From Chara braunii (lineage: Eukaryota > Streptophyta > Charophyceae > Charales > Characeae), in assembly GCA_003427395.1 (NCBI GenBank), contig BFEA01000247.1, forward strand, positions 1,007,308-1,062,811: DNA of 55,504 nt. Reading direction: 5' to 3'. Each line of letters opens with the position of its first letter. Position 1 is the first letter of the stretch. The translations under genes and the position numbers were made by a program. Positions 45,411-55,504 of the stretch are shown here, piece after piece. The notes below the pieces were generated by a model, which worked only from the letters and a program-made list of their open reading frames with translations, did not search any database and was not told where the DNA came from.

Positions 45411-46245
45411 AGATGAGCAATAGCGAACTTCAGCAATCAAACAGCATCATACACATGAGACCAGATAGTCGTGACCTCGAACCAAAAGCAGAATTGCATC
45501 ACGGGTTTCACCAAATAAGAGCACACCAAAAGCTCATAATTGACAATGCTGGAATAGTCTCATCATCATCAACGAAGAACCAATGTTGATATCCTATCTG
45601 GCACTCGACGCCCAGACTACGAATGGCAGATCCTATCTAGCCTAGACTACAATGCCGCTAATGACGTCAACAGCTTCCCAAGTACGAGCAGACCTCGGCG
45701 AATGCCGCACGCGTCAAGCACCAGGTATGTCTCTCGTATCACTCACAACCTCGTTCCCCAACTCACAGACACCCAAGGACCACCATGCGCACCATCCTGC
45801 ATGCTCCTTCCAGCTCGCCCGTGAGCACGTGAGCCTGGCAGGCGATAGCGCAGCGGCGCTTGCGCACAAAGAAGCCAGTGCTCGAATGTCCAATGCGTAG
45901 GCAGGCCCTTCCCTATATCGAAGTGGCCTGCTGCTGCGTGCTGTGCTGCGGTACTGGGCCCCGGCCCAGGGTCTGTGGTGGTTACCAGCACCCAACTGCC
46001 CTCAACCTTTGTTCGGTCCACTTTGTGTATCCGGCCCAGGGCCTGCCTCAGTTACATGCAATGCAAGGCAGCCTGGGCCTGGGCGCTTCCAACCAACTGG
46101 CGTTGCACAACTGCCTGAAATTTCCCCAGTTGCGTAGTGACCCCAAAAATGGCCTGAGGGCCTCAGTTGTGCCTGCCTTCACTTAGGGCGGCCGACTGAG
46201 TGAAAAGTAGGCCCTGTGAAGCAAATCGAGGGTCTGTGCCTCACA
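45411..46245 (-). repeat. Possible 3' LTR of chromovirus C and adjoining sequence
   Basis: Downstream of the C pol stop (46282, minus strand) come GGAGGAGGGA, a candidate polypurine tract, and then TGTGAGGCACAGACC from 46245, a plausible LTR start. The far end could not be set and there is no partner LTR. The region contains repeated GGCCCAGG-type words. No gene seen. Confidence 0.4.
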
Positions 46246-46281
46246 TTCCCTCCTCCATACTTCGATAGTCCTCTGAGAAGT

Positions 46282-47015
46282 TCAGTCTTCAATGATCTGG
46301 CGCTTTCCCTTCTGCTGAGACTTTTCATATTGGGTGACAACCTGAGTAGCGGTCTGCATCAGTTCCTCCCGGTGAACCATCGATCCTCCTGTGGATCCGT
46401 GTGATGTCTGAACCAAACTTTGTACTGCAGCTTCGGTTTCGAAGGACGTCCTCTGCCTGTCGGTCTTGGAACTGGCATCTCCCTGTGATCAACGATGTCG
46501 TATATGTCAACCTCTCCATCCATGGTTGGGGGCAGCATAGAGCGACGAGAGGGAAACTGATCAGTTTCTCCGAACGGTGCAAGCTTTGAGGCGTGAAATA
46601 CCGGATATGTGCGTAGGTGACCAGGGATGCGGACAACGTAAGAAGGACCATCCGGTTCATCCCCAACGACATCTAAAACTTCCCATGGTCCAAAGTATTG
46701 CGGCATGAGCTTACGGGATATTCCGTGCTCCTGTCCCAGTTCTGAGGACTTGACCCAGACTCGGTTCCCTGCCTGAAATGTGGACGGGCGGCGGTGTTTG
46801 TTCTCAAACTCTATCATTGCCGCGTGTGCTTTCTGCATTTGTTCCACTGCCTGCTGCATCGTTTGTTCATATCGATAAGCAAATTCTAGTGTACCTGGTG
46901 CAGCAGTTTGCTGGTTCTCAGGTAGCAGGAAGTCTAGGGGCAGTCTAGGCTTGAAAGTTAGTAGCAGGCTGTTAGGGCTCACCCTTGTGGCGCTGTTCAC
47001 AGCGTTGTTGTACAA
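46282..47015 (-). pseudogene. Chromovirus C integrase C-terminus with chromodomain
   Basis: Starts with YNNAVNSATRVSPNSLL, then FQAGNRVWVKSSELG and RKLMPQYFGPWEVLDVVGD and HLRTYPVFHASKL, the GPY/F-type module of gypsy integrases. The tail DIYDIVDHREMPVPRP, KLQYKVWFRHHTDP and DRWFTGRN fits a chromodomain (start, W/F core and C-terminal aromatic block). After a frameshift ELMQTATQVVTQYEKSQQK leads to a stop at 46282. It continues the integrase core upstream at 47.1-47.8 kb. The family differs from A and B in this tail. Confidence 0.85.
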
Positions 47016-47097
47016 GCTGGTGATGAGAGCAAGCTTCTCATTCCAGTCTACCTGGTTGGGCTTGATGTAATGCCCAGCAGGTGTTGTACAACGTGAT

Positions 47098-47781
47098 TCA
47101 ACTGCTATGCTTGGCCATTGGCCTCTGGGTGGTTCCTAGAGCCTGCAGTTGTGTCCCCTGTTCTGCAGCTGCAGCCTTCCACAACTCGCTAGTGAATCTG
47201 ACATCCCGGTCACTCACGATAGACTTTGGTAATCCAAAATCTCTGACCCAGTTCTCCTTGAATAGTCTAATGGCGTACTCGGTCTTTGCTGTTTCGGGCA
47301 TTGCAACTAACCTAGCATACTTACTAAACCTATCCACAATGAGAAAGATGTGTCTCATTCCACTCTTGCTGGTGACCAGTGTGTCCATGAAGTCCATGGA
47401 CAGGCTCTCACCAGGCCTTTCCGGTATCGGAAGGGGCTTGAGGAGCCCAAGAGGGGCCTGTGTATGGGGCTTGTCTCTTTGACAGACCTGGCAAGTCTCC
47501 ATGTACAGCTTGGCATCTCTCATCATCGTGGGCCACCAGAACCGCTGCAGCAGATTGGCTGCAGTCTTTTTGAAGCCAAAATGCCCGGTGGCATCATGGC
47601 ACTCACCTAAAAATAAACTACGCAAAGACTCCCTATTGGGAACACACAAACGTTTTTTCTCGGCCTTCTCAAGGAACAGCAAACCGTTGACCAACTCAAA
47701 CTCGGCAGAAGTAATTATGTCCTTCGCCCCAAGTCTGCGAATGATCTCGGAAATAAATTGATCCTCGCAGTAGGCTTCCAC
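47098..47781 (-). pseudogene. Chromovirus C integrase: zinc-binding domain and core
   Basis: The H2C2 domain reads HDATGHFGFKKTAANLLQRF then CQVCQRDKPH. The core follows: GESLSMDFMDTLVTSKSG with the first catalytic Asp and SIVSDRDVRFTSELW with the second. The third catalytic residue should be the Glu after PEANGQA; there, in a shifted frame, the codon is TAG at 47105-47107, so the active site is lost. One frameshift separates this part from the C-terminal module at 47015. LVAMPETAKTEYAIRLF lies between. Confidence 0.88.
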
Positions 47782-48176
47782 CAGAGAGTGAGTAACATCG
47801 TCCGCAAGCCCAAACTTAGTGATCAGTGCGCGAAGAAATCTGGTTTACGCGACAACGCGTCAGCAACCTTGTTGTACTCGCCCTTGATGTGCCGGCGCTC
47901 AAAGTCATACTGCTCTATGACTTCAATCCAACGCTTCAGAGCGTCGGAGAGCACAGGCTGGGTTCTCATCCACTGCTTCCACCAGAGAGTGAGTAACATC
48001 GTCCGCAAGCCCAAACTCAGTGATCAGCGCACCGAAGAAATCTGGTCTACGTGACAGCGCGTCAGCAACCTTGTTGTACTCGCCCTTGATGTGCTGGCGC
48101 TCAAAGTCATACTGCTCTATGACTTCAATCCAACGCTTCAGAGCGTCGGAGAGCACAGGCTGGGTTCTCATCCACT
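47774..48176. repeat. ~201-bp tandem duplication in chromovirus C RNase H
   Basis: 47774-47974 and 47975-48176 are near-identical, each starting GCTTCCACCAGAGAGTG and ending GGGTTCTCATCCACT. They duplicate the segment encoding LKRWIEVIEQYDFER and NKVADALSR. A 1-2 base difference shifts the frame in one copy. Confidence 0.92.
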
Positions 48177-48318
48177 TCGGGGTTTGATGATCAGTCCTGA
48201 CGTAGAAGAACCTCCCAAGGAGATAGTTCCTCCAATGGGTGAGCGCCTTGTAGATCGCATAGAGCTCCTTCTCATAGGTGGACTTAGCCAACTTCTGAGA
48301 GGGCATCTTTTTGGACAC
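47823..48318 (-). pseudogene. Chromovirus C RNase H
   Basis: STYEKELYAIYKALTHWRNYLLG carries the conserved Glu of the RNase H core, followed by FYVRTDHQTPKWM with the Asp, YDFERQHIKGEYNKVADALSR and a linker ending before the integrase. RNase H removes the RNA template during reverse transcription. The second half occurs twice because of the duplication at 47774-48176. Confidence 0.88.
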
Positions 48319-48398
48319 GTACTCTACTGGCCTTAACTTCGTCCCCTCCTGCTGCGCAAGTATGGCGCCTATGCCATGTTGGCTGGCATCCGTAGTTA

Positions 48399-49440
48399 CT
48401 ACAAAGGTTTGTCAGGATCAGGAAGTTTCAAGACCTCATGGTGTGTCAACGCATGCTTCAGATGTCTGAAAGCAGCCTCACTCCTGTCTGTCCACTCCCA
48501 TGGGGTGTCAAGGCGAGCCAGATCCGTCAAAGGGGCGGCCACTATGCTGTAATTCTGAACAAAATTGAGGTAGTAGCCTGTCATCCCTAAGAAGGATCTC
48601 ATCTCAGTCACAGACTGAGGACGCAGCCAGTCACGAATGCTGGCCACCTTCGCGTCATCGGGTTTCAAACCCTCTGCGGAAATCTCATGACCCAAGTACA
48701 AGATACGGGTGCGGCCAAACTCACACTTCTCCCTGTTTATCTTGAACTTGTGCTGCCGAAGGAAACTGAGGACTTTGTCTAAGTGCGCTATATGCTCCTC
48801 GACAGTCCTACTAAAAGTATGTCATCGAGGCACGCAATTACAAACTTATCCAAGTAGTCATGAAATATCTGATTCATAGCTTGCTGAAAAGTGCCAGGAG
48901 CATTGCAAAGGGCGAAAGGCATCACCACAAACTTGTACGGACCGTACCTGGTCTGAAATGCGGCAAGTACAAGATATGGGTGCGGCCAAACTCACACTTC
49001 TCCCTGTTTATCTTGAACTTGTGCTGCCGAAGGAAACTGAGGGCTTTGTCTAAGTGCGCTATATGCTCCTCGACAGTCCTACTAAAAATAAGTATGTCAT
49101 CGAGGCACGCAATGACAAACTTATCCAAGTAGTCATGAAATATCTGATTCATAGCTTGCTGAAAAGTGCCAGGAGCATTGCAAAGGGCGAAAGGCATCAC
49201 CACAAACTCGTACAGACCGTATCTGGTCTGAAATGCGGTTTTGTGTTGATCCTCAGGCCGGATTGCAATCTGATGGTACCCGGACTTCAGATCTATCTTA
49301 CTGAAATACCGGCACCCTTGCGCTCTATCTAGCAAGTCGTCGATGCGCGGTAGGGGCTCTCTGTTCTTGACAGTGATGGCATTGAGGTCCTTATAGTCAA
49401 TGCTCATCCTAAGTGTTCCTTCCTTCCTTCGGTACGAATA
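48399..49440 (-). pseudogene. Chromovirus C reverse transcriptase
   Basis: From the 5' side: KEGTLRMSIDYKDLNAI (near 49.41 kb, finger block); RYFSKIDLKSGYHQIAI with the first catalytic Asp; FVVMPFALCNAPGTFQ; FVIACLDDILIFSRT with the catalytic LDD (near 49.1 kb); FKINREKCEFG. A 271-base duplication then repeats part of the palm (48693-48963 and 48964-49234). The thumb follows at 48701-48399: YLGHEISAEGLKPDDAKVASI and FLGMTGYYLNFVQNYS. Nothing recognisable of the RT remains upstream of about 49440, so gag and protease are missing. Active-site residues look intact in the longer copy. Confidence 0.92.
48693..49234. repeat. 271-bp tandem duplication in chromovirus C RT
   Basis: 48693-48963 and 48964-49234 both start CAAGTACAAGATA and cover the LDD motif region. 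The left copy lacks several bases at the LDD (ACTAAAAGTATGTC against ACTAAAAATAAGTATGTC). Confidence 0.9.
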
Positions 49441-50149
49441 GGACTGGAGACACTTTGAATACTACTCACTGAACTCTCCTATTAACTATCCCTACTAATG
49501 TACTAACTAGCGCTGGCGCAGCTATGGCTGCCTTCCCTCTAGCCAGCACTCTCTTCACTCTCACATAGCGCTGCTCTTCAGCCTAGCGCAGCCCACACAT
49601 CTAGCGCACAAGTGCCACGGCACTTCCACACTCTCATGCGAAGTGAGCATCTGTCAAATGGGAGGCTGGCCAGTCCTTTATAGTGCTGGACTGGTCTGGC
49701 GTGCCCTGCATTCAGCCTCAAGTGTCTGGAACTCCTACCCGGTACCTGTTGTTGCAAAGTGTGTGTCCCAGTATCTTTTCCCATGGTCTGCTGCTGCTTT
49801 GGGCCATCGGGCCTGTCTTTTGGACTCCTGGTCTGAATCAGGACTGACTCGTGGGATTATGACTGGACTGGGACTGTGGCCTTTGACTCATTGCTGAATA
49901 GACGTGACTTTCCATCGAGGAGACGTGACCCTTTCTCAGTCTTAAAAACTGTGTCCGATACCTGTTCGTTCAGGACCTGTTTGTGACTGTTCAAAATGAC
50001 CTTTCCTTTCATTATGGATGTGACATTTGCCTCAGGAACTTTGTCTTTTGGGTTGCTGCTCGTGAATTTAGGTTCTGGCCGACAGGGCCCCTCGCTGTTG
50101 GGGTACTCATCTGGGGTCTAATTCGTAAAGGCCCTTTTATTGGAAGGAT
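49441..50149. other. Anonymous sequence between chromoviruses C and B
   Basis: No gene recognised. On the minus strand CTATAAAGGACTGG near 49676-49689 is TATA-like and could belong to a remnant LTR upstream of C. No primer site was found. Confidence 0.35.
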
Positions 50150-51092
50150 TTCACCTCTCAAATCTACGACATTAAACTCAAGATGACTTCTGGTCGACAC
50201 CCTGAAGCCAATGGGCTGGCCGAGGAAATCAACCTGACCGTCATTCAACTACTTTGTGCGTTAATTGTTCCCGATCAGAACACGTGGGACAAGGAGTTAC
50301 ACAAAGTGTGAAGGGGTTGTACAATAACTCCATTCACTCCTCAATTGGCGTGACACCGAATCAGCTGCAATACGATTGGCAGCTGCGCAATCTTCTCTCC
50401 TACCTGTTCCCCGATCGGTCACCTGGTCTGACGCCCGACATGGCTGTCTACAATGCCAAGTATGCACGCTTGCTCAAAGCTGCTATCGCAGCAATGAACA
50501 AGCGTCAACATGCCATGATCAAACATGCTAACAAGTCGCACAAAGAAGAAAACTTCGAAGTAGGAAGTATGTCTGGGTCAAAATGTCTGAATTTCCTGAC
50601 GAAGAGGGCGTATCACGGAAAGCTTCTTCAACTGTACTATGGCCCTTGGCAAGTTGGTAGGGGATGATTTTGGTCCTTCGTATGTGATTGACGTGCCTCC
50701 TCATCTACGCAGATATCCGGTCTTTCACGCGTCCGGTCTTTCACGCGTCCAAATTGTTTCCACACATCGATGATGAGACTTTTCCCTTCCGAGATCCTAT
50801 GATCGCTCGTGCTATCAACGGTGGCCACGGAATAGACATAATTATTTTCCATGAAGGAAGAGGCAGGAACAGACGGTACAAGGTTCACTTCCCCTATCAC
50901 CCGTTGGACAAGTTCAATTGGATCAACCGAAAAGAGCTGCTAAAGAATGCTCCCCGTGTTGTTAACGCTTATGAACGACAGATCGCTGATGGACAGCCTG
51001 CTAAGTTTTCTGCAAAACTCNCTCCTCACGGTNNTACNNAANCNCTNTTTNTGATNTACGCCTACGANGCATTTTGTGCTGACTCTGAATGA
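50150..51092 (+). pseudogene. Chromovirus B integrase C-terminal half and chromodomain-like tail
   Basis: Begins inside the core with GKDFTSQIYDIKLK and MTSGRHPEANGLAEEIN, which keeps the third catalytic Glu. Continues WDKELHK, a stop, then GLYNNSIHSSIGVTPNQLQY, LSYLFPDRSPGLTP and AAIAAMNKRQHAMIKHANKS. After a frameshift: RKLLQLYYGPWQVV, PPHLRRYPVFHASKL, IARAINGGHGIDII, NRRYKVHFPYHP and FNWINRKELLKNAPRVVNAY. It aligns throughout with element A. The 5' half of the element is missing; a short doubled TCCGGTCTTTCACGCG near 50720-50745 breaks the frame. The last codons fall in a cluster of Ns. Confidence 0.87.
51021..51067. other. Cluster of scattered Ns
   Basis: About a dozen single Ns interleaved with called bases. 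This is not a scaffold gap; it looks like a consensus with unresolved positions, as when near-identical repeats are collapsed. Confidence 0.9.
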
Positions 51093-51133
51093 GTTACTCG
51101 CTCGAAGGGACCTCGCTCTTGAGAGGGGGGTAG

Positions 51134-52492
51134 TGTAATGACCCGCCAAAACACAGACTGAGAACACTGCTGATTTCTGGGATTTGCCGCCGGAATGTAT
51201 GCCTCACTGAGATTGCCGCATTCTGTTGTGATTTCTAAGTCTGTGTGTGTGCGTGCCTGCTGGTCTGCGTGCCTGTCTGAGTGCTTGTTGGCCTGAGAGT
51301 GTGTGTGACCCGCAAGGGTACTTGTTGGTTGAAAGGCCCCGCAGGGCCGGTACTTACCTGTGGCCATGACTTTGAGGGTTGCAGTGCGGAAAACACTCAA
51401 GTAGCAGGGGTAGGCCCGCCACACTTAGAGCAGGGGGAAAAACAGTCAAGCAGCAGGTAGGCCGGTACCACTCAAGTAGTGGTAGAAGTGTCGGGTACTG
51501 GAGGCCCAGCAGACGAAGACAAAAGTTGGCATTTTTAGAGGCAGTACTGGTAGGTTAGAGGTAGGCCGGTACCAGTCCAAGTAGCCTGAGTCTAGGGCCT
51601 GTCTGGACGATATCAGAGCCTGCAATGATGTTTCCCTCCGAAAGGGAGGAGGTACCGGTTGCTGGGAGGCCGCTCGGCCTAGGAAGTCACCGCCGAAGTG
51701 GCCAGTAGGGCGCTATATCTTCAGGAGGAGCAAGCAGCTCCTCCTCATTTGCGGTGTGCAAGGATTGGCGACATACTGCTGGAGCCAAGCACTATGCCTG
51801 GTGGAGGAGAGCAGCTGGGCACTCAGCCTGGCTATGGTGAGCAGCCCAGCCTGAGGAGGAGGAAAAAGGGGGCGAAGGAGGAGAGTGGCGAGGTACCTAC
51901 CTGGGTATGGTGGACACCATCTTCATACCTTGTTGGGCGCTGCATCTGGAAGGCCCCAGTTGGGGTAGTGCCACACCAAGGAAGCTCAAGGCAGAGTCAG
52001 GCATGACGGCTTAGTGAGCAGCGGCATAGCGGCTTTGTGTTGTCCTTTGGACAGGAGTGCAGCACCATACTTATTTTGGGTTGTCCTTTGGACAGGAGGG
52101 CACGACCCTTAGTAGTCTGCCATAGCTTAGGCATGTGAGAGGAGGAAGAAGGGGGAAGCCATGGCTATGGTGGACCTATTGTTGTGTCAGTAGTAAGAGG
52201 GAACTTCGGATATTGATTCTGGTTCATCCACTCATTGTTATTATTATTATTGTGGAGAAGAATAAGATTGGCAAAGTCAAGGAGGAGGAGGAAGGTGGAG
52301 AGAGAAGGGGGATTTGTCATTGGTCTTGCTGGTGTACATCTTCTTCTTCTTCTTCTTCTTCTTCTTCTTCTTCTTCTTCTTTCTCTCTTCTTTGGTCTCT
52401 ATCTCTTTGCAAGTGCTTTCATTTCTTTCGCAATTGGGTGGCATTGTCTTTCCTTGTGAATTTGCACCTTGGAAGTGACCATGATTGTAACA
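51134..52492 (+). repeat. Chromovirus B 3' LTR (1,359 bp)
   Basis: Starts TGTAATGACCC right after a polypurine tract (51117-51133, GAGAGGGGGG) and ends GATTGTAACA. It matches both halves of LTR A in order and orientation. It contains a (TTC)n run at 52340-52382, a doubled TTGTCCTTTGGACAGGAG near 52040 and 52083, and AT-rich sequence before the TTC run. Confidence 0.85.
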
Positions 52493-53364
52493 ATCGTCTG
52501 CAGAGCAGATGATTATCACACTCTTGACAAGGATGGTGGTGCAGAATTTAATCGAGAAATGGTCAAATTGAGAAAAGGAAAGGGTGTATCATACTAACAT
52601 GCGAGATCATTTTTTAGTTGTTGTATTTATTTTATTTTAATTTTTAAGGTAACTGTCATGGCCTATCAAGTAAGACTTGAAACTGATGTTTTTTGGACTT
52701 ACATTTTCTTTTTGAGAACAGAGAATTTCTTTCTATTGGCTTAAAAAATGACATACCTAAAAAATCAGTATAGTTATTAGTTAAATGTAAACGCTCAGGG
52801 ATACACTTACGAGCTTCAGATTCTTGAGGAGCTTCGAGATTAAGAAAGGATAGAATTATCTATAAGCTCATAATAATTGTGCATCCACAGTTGCTGTGTT
52901 GTCTGATAGAAGTTCATGTGATATAATAACGCCCTCCCATGAGCTGTAGGACAGAAAATTTATCCAGTTCATTGGATGAAGTCTTGTCTGTGGAAGGAAG
53001 CCGTACGATATGTGAGCAAGCCCTAACATATGTGGCCTGCTTGATTGTAATAATTGCAGTGATTACCACTGTAGTCAAGGGTTCAAAAGCTGTTGGGCTG
53101 CATGGAAGTATGTCAAGGTTTATTCTTTTCTTTTTGCTCTTTTTTTGCCCAAATATTCGATTTGGATCGTTGACATCACAGTGAAACTCTCTTTGGATTT
53201 TTCAATGTCTCAGCGTGTGGAAGAGTGTACCAGGGATCAGGCGAGGGTGCTGAAGGCCAGACTTTCATCTGACAATCTTCTTGGACTGAACGAAAACCTG
53301 CGCTCAGGAAGGTAAGGGTTCAAGGATGATGAGGGTAGTAAGTAGAGCCAATCTACGTCCTGTA
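52493..53364. other. Anonymous non-coding sequence
   Basis: AT-rich; no gene or repeat recognised. Confidence 0.4.
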
Positions 53365-53479
53365 CGACAGTCTTCATCTCAGTAAAACAAATGGCGATTA
53401 TTTCCGTATTGCCAGTATTGGACTAAATTTGGCCCGAATACGACTATAATGACTGCGCATTCTATTCGGGTGAAGACGG
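53365..53479. mobile_element. Foldback MITE, copy 2
   Basis: The right end, reversed, reads CCGTCTTCACCCGAATAGAA and the left CAGTCTTCATCTCAGTAAAA, matching the element at 9940-10042. TA flanks both sides (53363-53364, 53480-53481). Arms are more diverged than in copy 1. Confidence 0.65.
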
Positions 53480-54172
53480 TATGAAACAGTCAAGCTGCTT
53501 CTTGCGCTCCCACTTGCTCGTGGTTACACCTGGTTATGCATGTGTGAAAGAACAAGAAAATAATAAAAGTTACAAAATGTTAAACGGCAATTGTCACCTG
53601 TCATTGAGCTTCTCCTGTAGACTGTACCAACAATGGAGGTGGGAAGTGAAACGGTTTCACCCAGTTTACCTGACAGATCTAGACTGTAGGACTCGAACCG
53701 TAGACCTACACCATTGACCCTGTACATTGGCCTTCTGACCCTATGTGAGATTTGAACCTGTGACCAGTTCCTAACCCTGTAGGTTAGTTAGTCGTCAGCA
53801 TGTTAGTCTGTCGTAGGTCTTGATCCCTAGGTCTTTGTGTTAGCAGTTAGGTACGTTACCGTTAGGCCTAGTTAGGGTCTTCTGGAAGTCTCTACTCCTA
53901 GGTCCTAGAAGGTCATAGGTCCCACTGGTCGTGTCTGAGTCAGCAAGGTGAAAGTCCACCTTGTCCAGTCAGCAAGTACCAGGGAGTCCCACATGGTTTG
54001 GGAGGGGGAGTTCCACGCGGTTTTCCCACGCGTTTTGAGGCCATGAGTGCCACTCGGTTTGGGCTCCCCCAGGCCCACGCGTTTTGGCCGAGGGCTGGGC
54101 CGACGAGGCCACCTGCAGCCAAGTATAAATAAAGGGGCAGCGTCCAGTCATTCATTCATTCGCCTGTGAGCC
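53480..54172 (+). promoter_or_regulatory. Anonymous sequence ending in a TATA-box candidate
   Basis: TATAAATAA at 54124-54132 is an excellent plant-type TATA box, about 45 bases before the ATG at 54173. That frame (80 codons) runs into a (GT)n tract and has no domain, so a real gene is not supported; the site may be the promoter of an LTR remnant. Upstream, on the minus strand, GGTTCGAGTCC (near 53692) and GGTTCAAATCTC (near 53752) look like pol III B boxes, without convincing A boxes. Confidence 0.3.
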
Positions 54173-54350
54173 ATGCGGAAGTGCTACCACAGCGACTTGT
54201 GCGGGAGGTCTGCAGGTGCCCGTAGTGGAAGTGGGCTGAGGAAGACGACAACAGGCATTGCTGGGCTGAGGGAGAAGACGACGGCCATAGCTGGGAGGAG
54301 GAAGACGGCGACGGTCATAGCTGCCCAGCTGCTGACATTGACTGAGCGTA

Positions 54351-54354
<4 letters not shown>

Positions 54355-54411
<57 letters not shown>
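54355..54411. repeat. (GT)n microsatellite
   Basis: About 28 GT units. Confidence 0.95.
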
Positions 54412-54412
<1 letters not shown>

Positions 54413-54932
54413 TGTGGGCATCAGTGTGGATCCTCGTACATGGGTGAGTGAGTGAGGTTGAGGCTGATGGTGTAGACAGTGTACAGTGGGGGCTTCAGGC
54501 AGTGTTGGCGGCCATAGCCGCATGTTGTAACAGTTGACTTGAACTGAGTTTCTGGCCAGAGGCCATATCTCTGAGTTTTCTGTGTGGCCGCACGTCGCCA
54601 GTGCAAGTTCATGGCTGAGTTCTGAGTTGACGAAGTTGGTTTGCCATCGGCTTATGCATGTATGCATGTTGCAAGCGAGTTGGAGTCGAGTCTGATTTTA
54701 GAAGTGGCAATTGATGATACTTGCTAGGTTTATTGAATGTTGTACGCGTTTCTGGGCTTGGCGTTGGACAACGTGTTTCCATGTGTGGAAACTTTTTATG
54801 ATTTTGATGGGCCTTGCCAAATGTGGTGAAGAGTGAATCAAGAATCGCGTGACAAGTGGGCCGACAGATGTGGTGGGAACGCTTCAAGTATGATAGCAGA
54901 GGTTGGTGTGAGTGTATGAAAATGTGGTAAGT

Positions 54933-55195
54933 GTAGGGTTTAGGGAAGTTTGGTGAATGTGTAGGGTTTCGGGAAGTTTGGTGAATGTGTAGGGTTTAGG
55001 GAAGTTTGGTGAATATGTTCGCGATCGATTGCCTCTCATCGAAGAGTTTCATTAAAATCATGCAGGGCTTAAAAAAGTTTGGTAAATGCAGGGTTTAGGA
55101 AAGTTTGATAAAATTATGTAGGGTCTAAAATAGTTTGGTAAATGTAGGGCTTAAGAAAGTATGCTTAAATGTAGGGCTTAAGAAAGTTTGATAAA
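54933..55195. repeat. 28-bp array with telomere-like motif
   Basis: Three near-identical 28-base units (54933-54960, 54961-54988, 54989-55016) read GTAGGGTTTAGGGAAGTTTG then GTGAATGT. Five or more degenerate units with AGGGCTTAAGAAAGTTTG-like cores follow to 55195. The unit contains TAGGGTTTAGGG, nearly two plant telomere repeats. Confidence 0.85.
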
Positions 55196-55332
55196 TACTG
55201 CATAGCATTGTGTTCGCATTCTGTGACCGAAACCAAACGTTCGTGACCGAGTGCAAACGAGCGCCAAAACCCTCTGAACATAACATAAAAAAAAAAATTC
55301 TCGGAAAAATCTGAAAATATATGTTACGTAAA

Positions 55333-55504
55333 ATAACATGGCAACAGTGAACCTGGACACCGGACACTTCCGGACTGTTTTCCGGACCAGTGTCTGGACC
55401 GGTCTGGACTGTCCGGTGTTCCGGAGATTACCGGACACCTGGACACCACCGGACCCGGACAGTCCAGACCGGTGTCAGGGGTACAGAAACGTCCGGACAA
55501 AAAA
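55333..55504. repeat. CCGG-rich palindromic region
   Basis: CCGGTCTGGACTGTCCGG (55399-55416) and its exact reverse complement (55455-55472) lie 38 bases apart, within a dense series of CCGGAC and GTCCGG words. The sequence runs off the window. Confidence 0.85.

Noticed and set aside
45413-45600. LHHGFHQIRAHQK resembling the RT motif GFHQIRxH
   Set aside because: Only a seven-residue match, with no RT blocks on either side in any frame.

Overview
This window looks like repeat-dominated nuclear DNA from a green plant or streptophyte alga. I see no convincing host gene, rRNA, functional tRNA or CRISPR array. Evidence for the lineage: the largest element has a primer-binding site that, from memory, matches plant tRNA-Asp; two others have initiator-tRNA-Met-type primer sites; Ty3/gypsy chromoviruses and a plant-style LINE are present; and TTTAGGG-like motifs occur near the right end. 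I cannot name the species; a charophyte such as Chara would fit, but that is a guess. Nearly all coding sequence is decayed transposon sequence.

Layout. 1-710: start of an LTR of the giant family, on the minus strand, running off the window and interrupting a minus-strand gypsy gag (711-1070) with its primer site (1103-1115). 1.1-9.9 kb: mostly anonymous DNA with microsatellites, minisatellites, a 221-bp MITE (5651-5871) and a mate-pair adapter junction (2189-2226), which is a sequencing artefact. 9.9-15.9 kb: a 103-bp foldback MITE, then a decayed minus-strand LINE (ORF1 zinc knuckle, endonuclease end, reverse transcriptase, C-terminal knuckle) split by a repeat block. 17.7-41.2 kb: a chromovirus LTR (element A) split by a 22-kb LTR retrotransposon (18318-40504). 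That element has LTRs of about 6.9 kb, a tRNA-Asp primer site, a decayed gag, zinc knuckle and protease, and a reverse transcriptase cut off after its N-terminus; most of pol is missing. 41.2-43.4 kb: minus-strand pol of element A, broken by a probable LTR of another element (D). 46.2-49.4 kb: minus-strand chromovirus C, with two internal tandem duplications. 50.1-52.5 kb: plus-strand chromovirus B, same family as A, with its 3' LTR. 52.5-55.5 kb: anonymous DNA with a second foldback MITE, a TATA-like site, a (GT)n tract, a 28-bp array with telomere-like motifs and a CCGG-rich palindrome.

The most interesting signals lie in the giant element. Mid-LTR there is an array of seven hairpin sites sharing a nearly constant 20-21 nt loop around CCATAAGTTTGGGTG, while the flanking stems differ at each site but stay self-complementary; one stem is preserved between the two LTRs by G-T pairs. 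The LTR also holds a 120-bp periodic array and a tRNA-like segment. Just upstream of the 3' LTR is a hammerhead-ribozyme-like core. The 5' LTR carries two insertions with ACCACCAGT termini; one has perfect TTAA duplications and its empty site is preserved in the 3' LTR, which points to a piggyBac-like non-autonomous family. All calls are by-eye reading; no alignment or database search was run.
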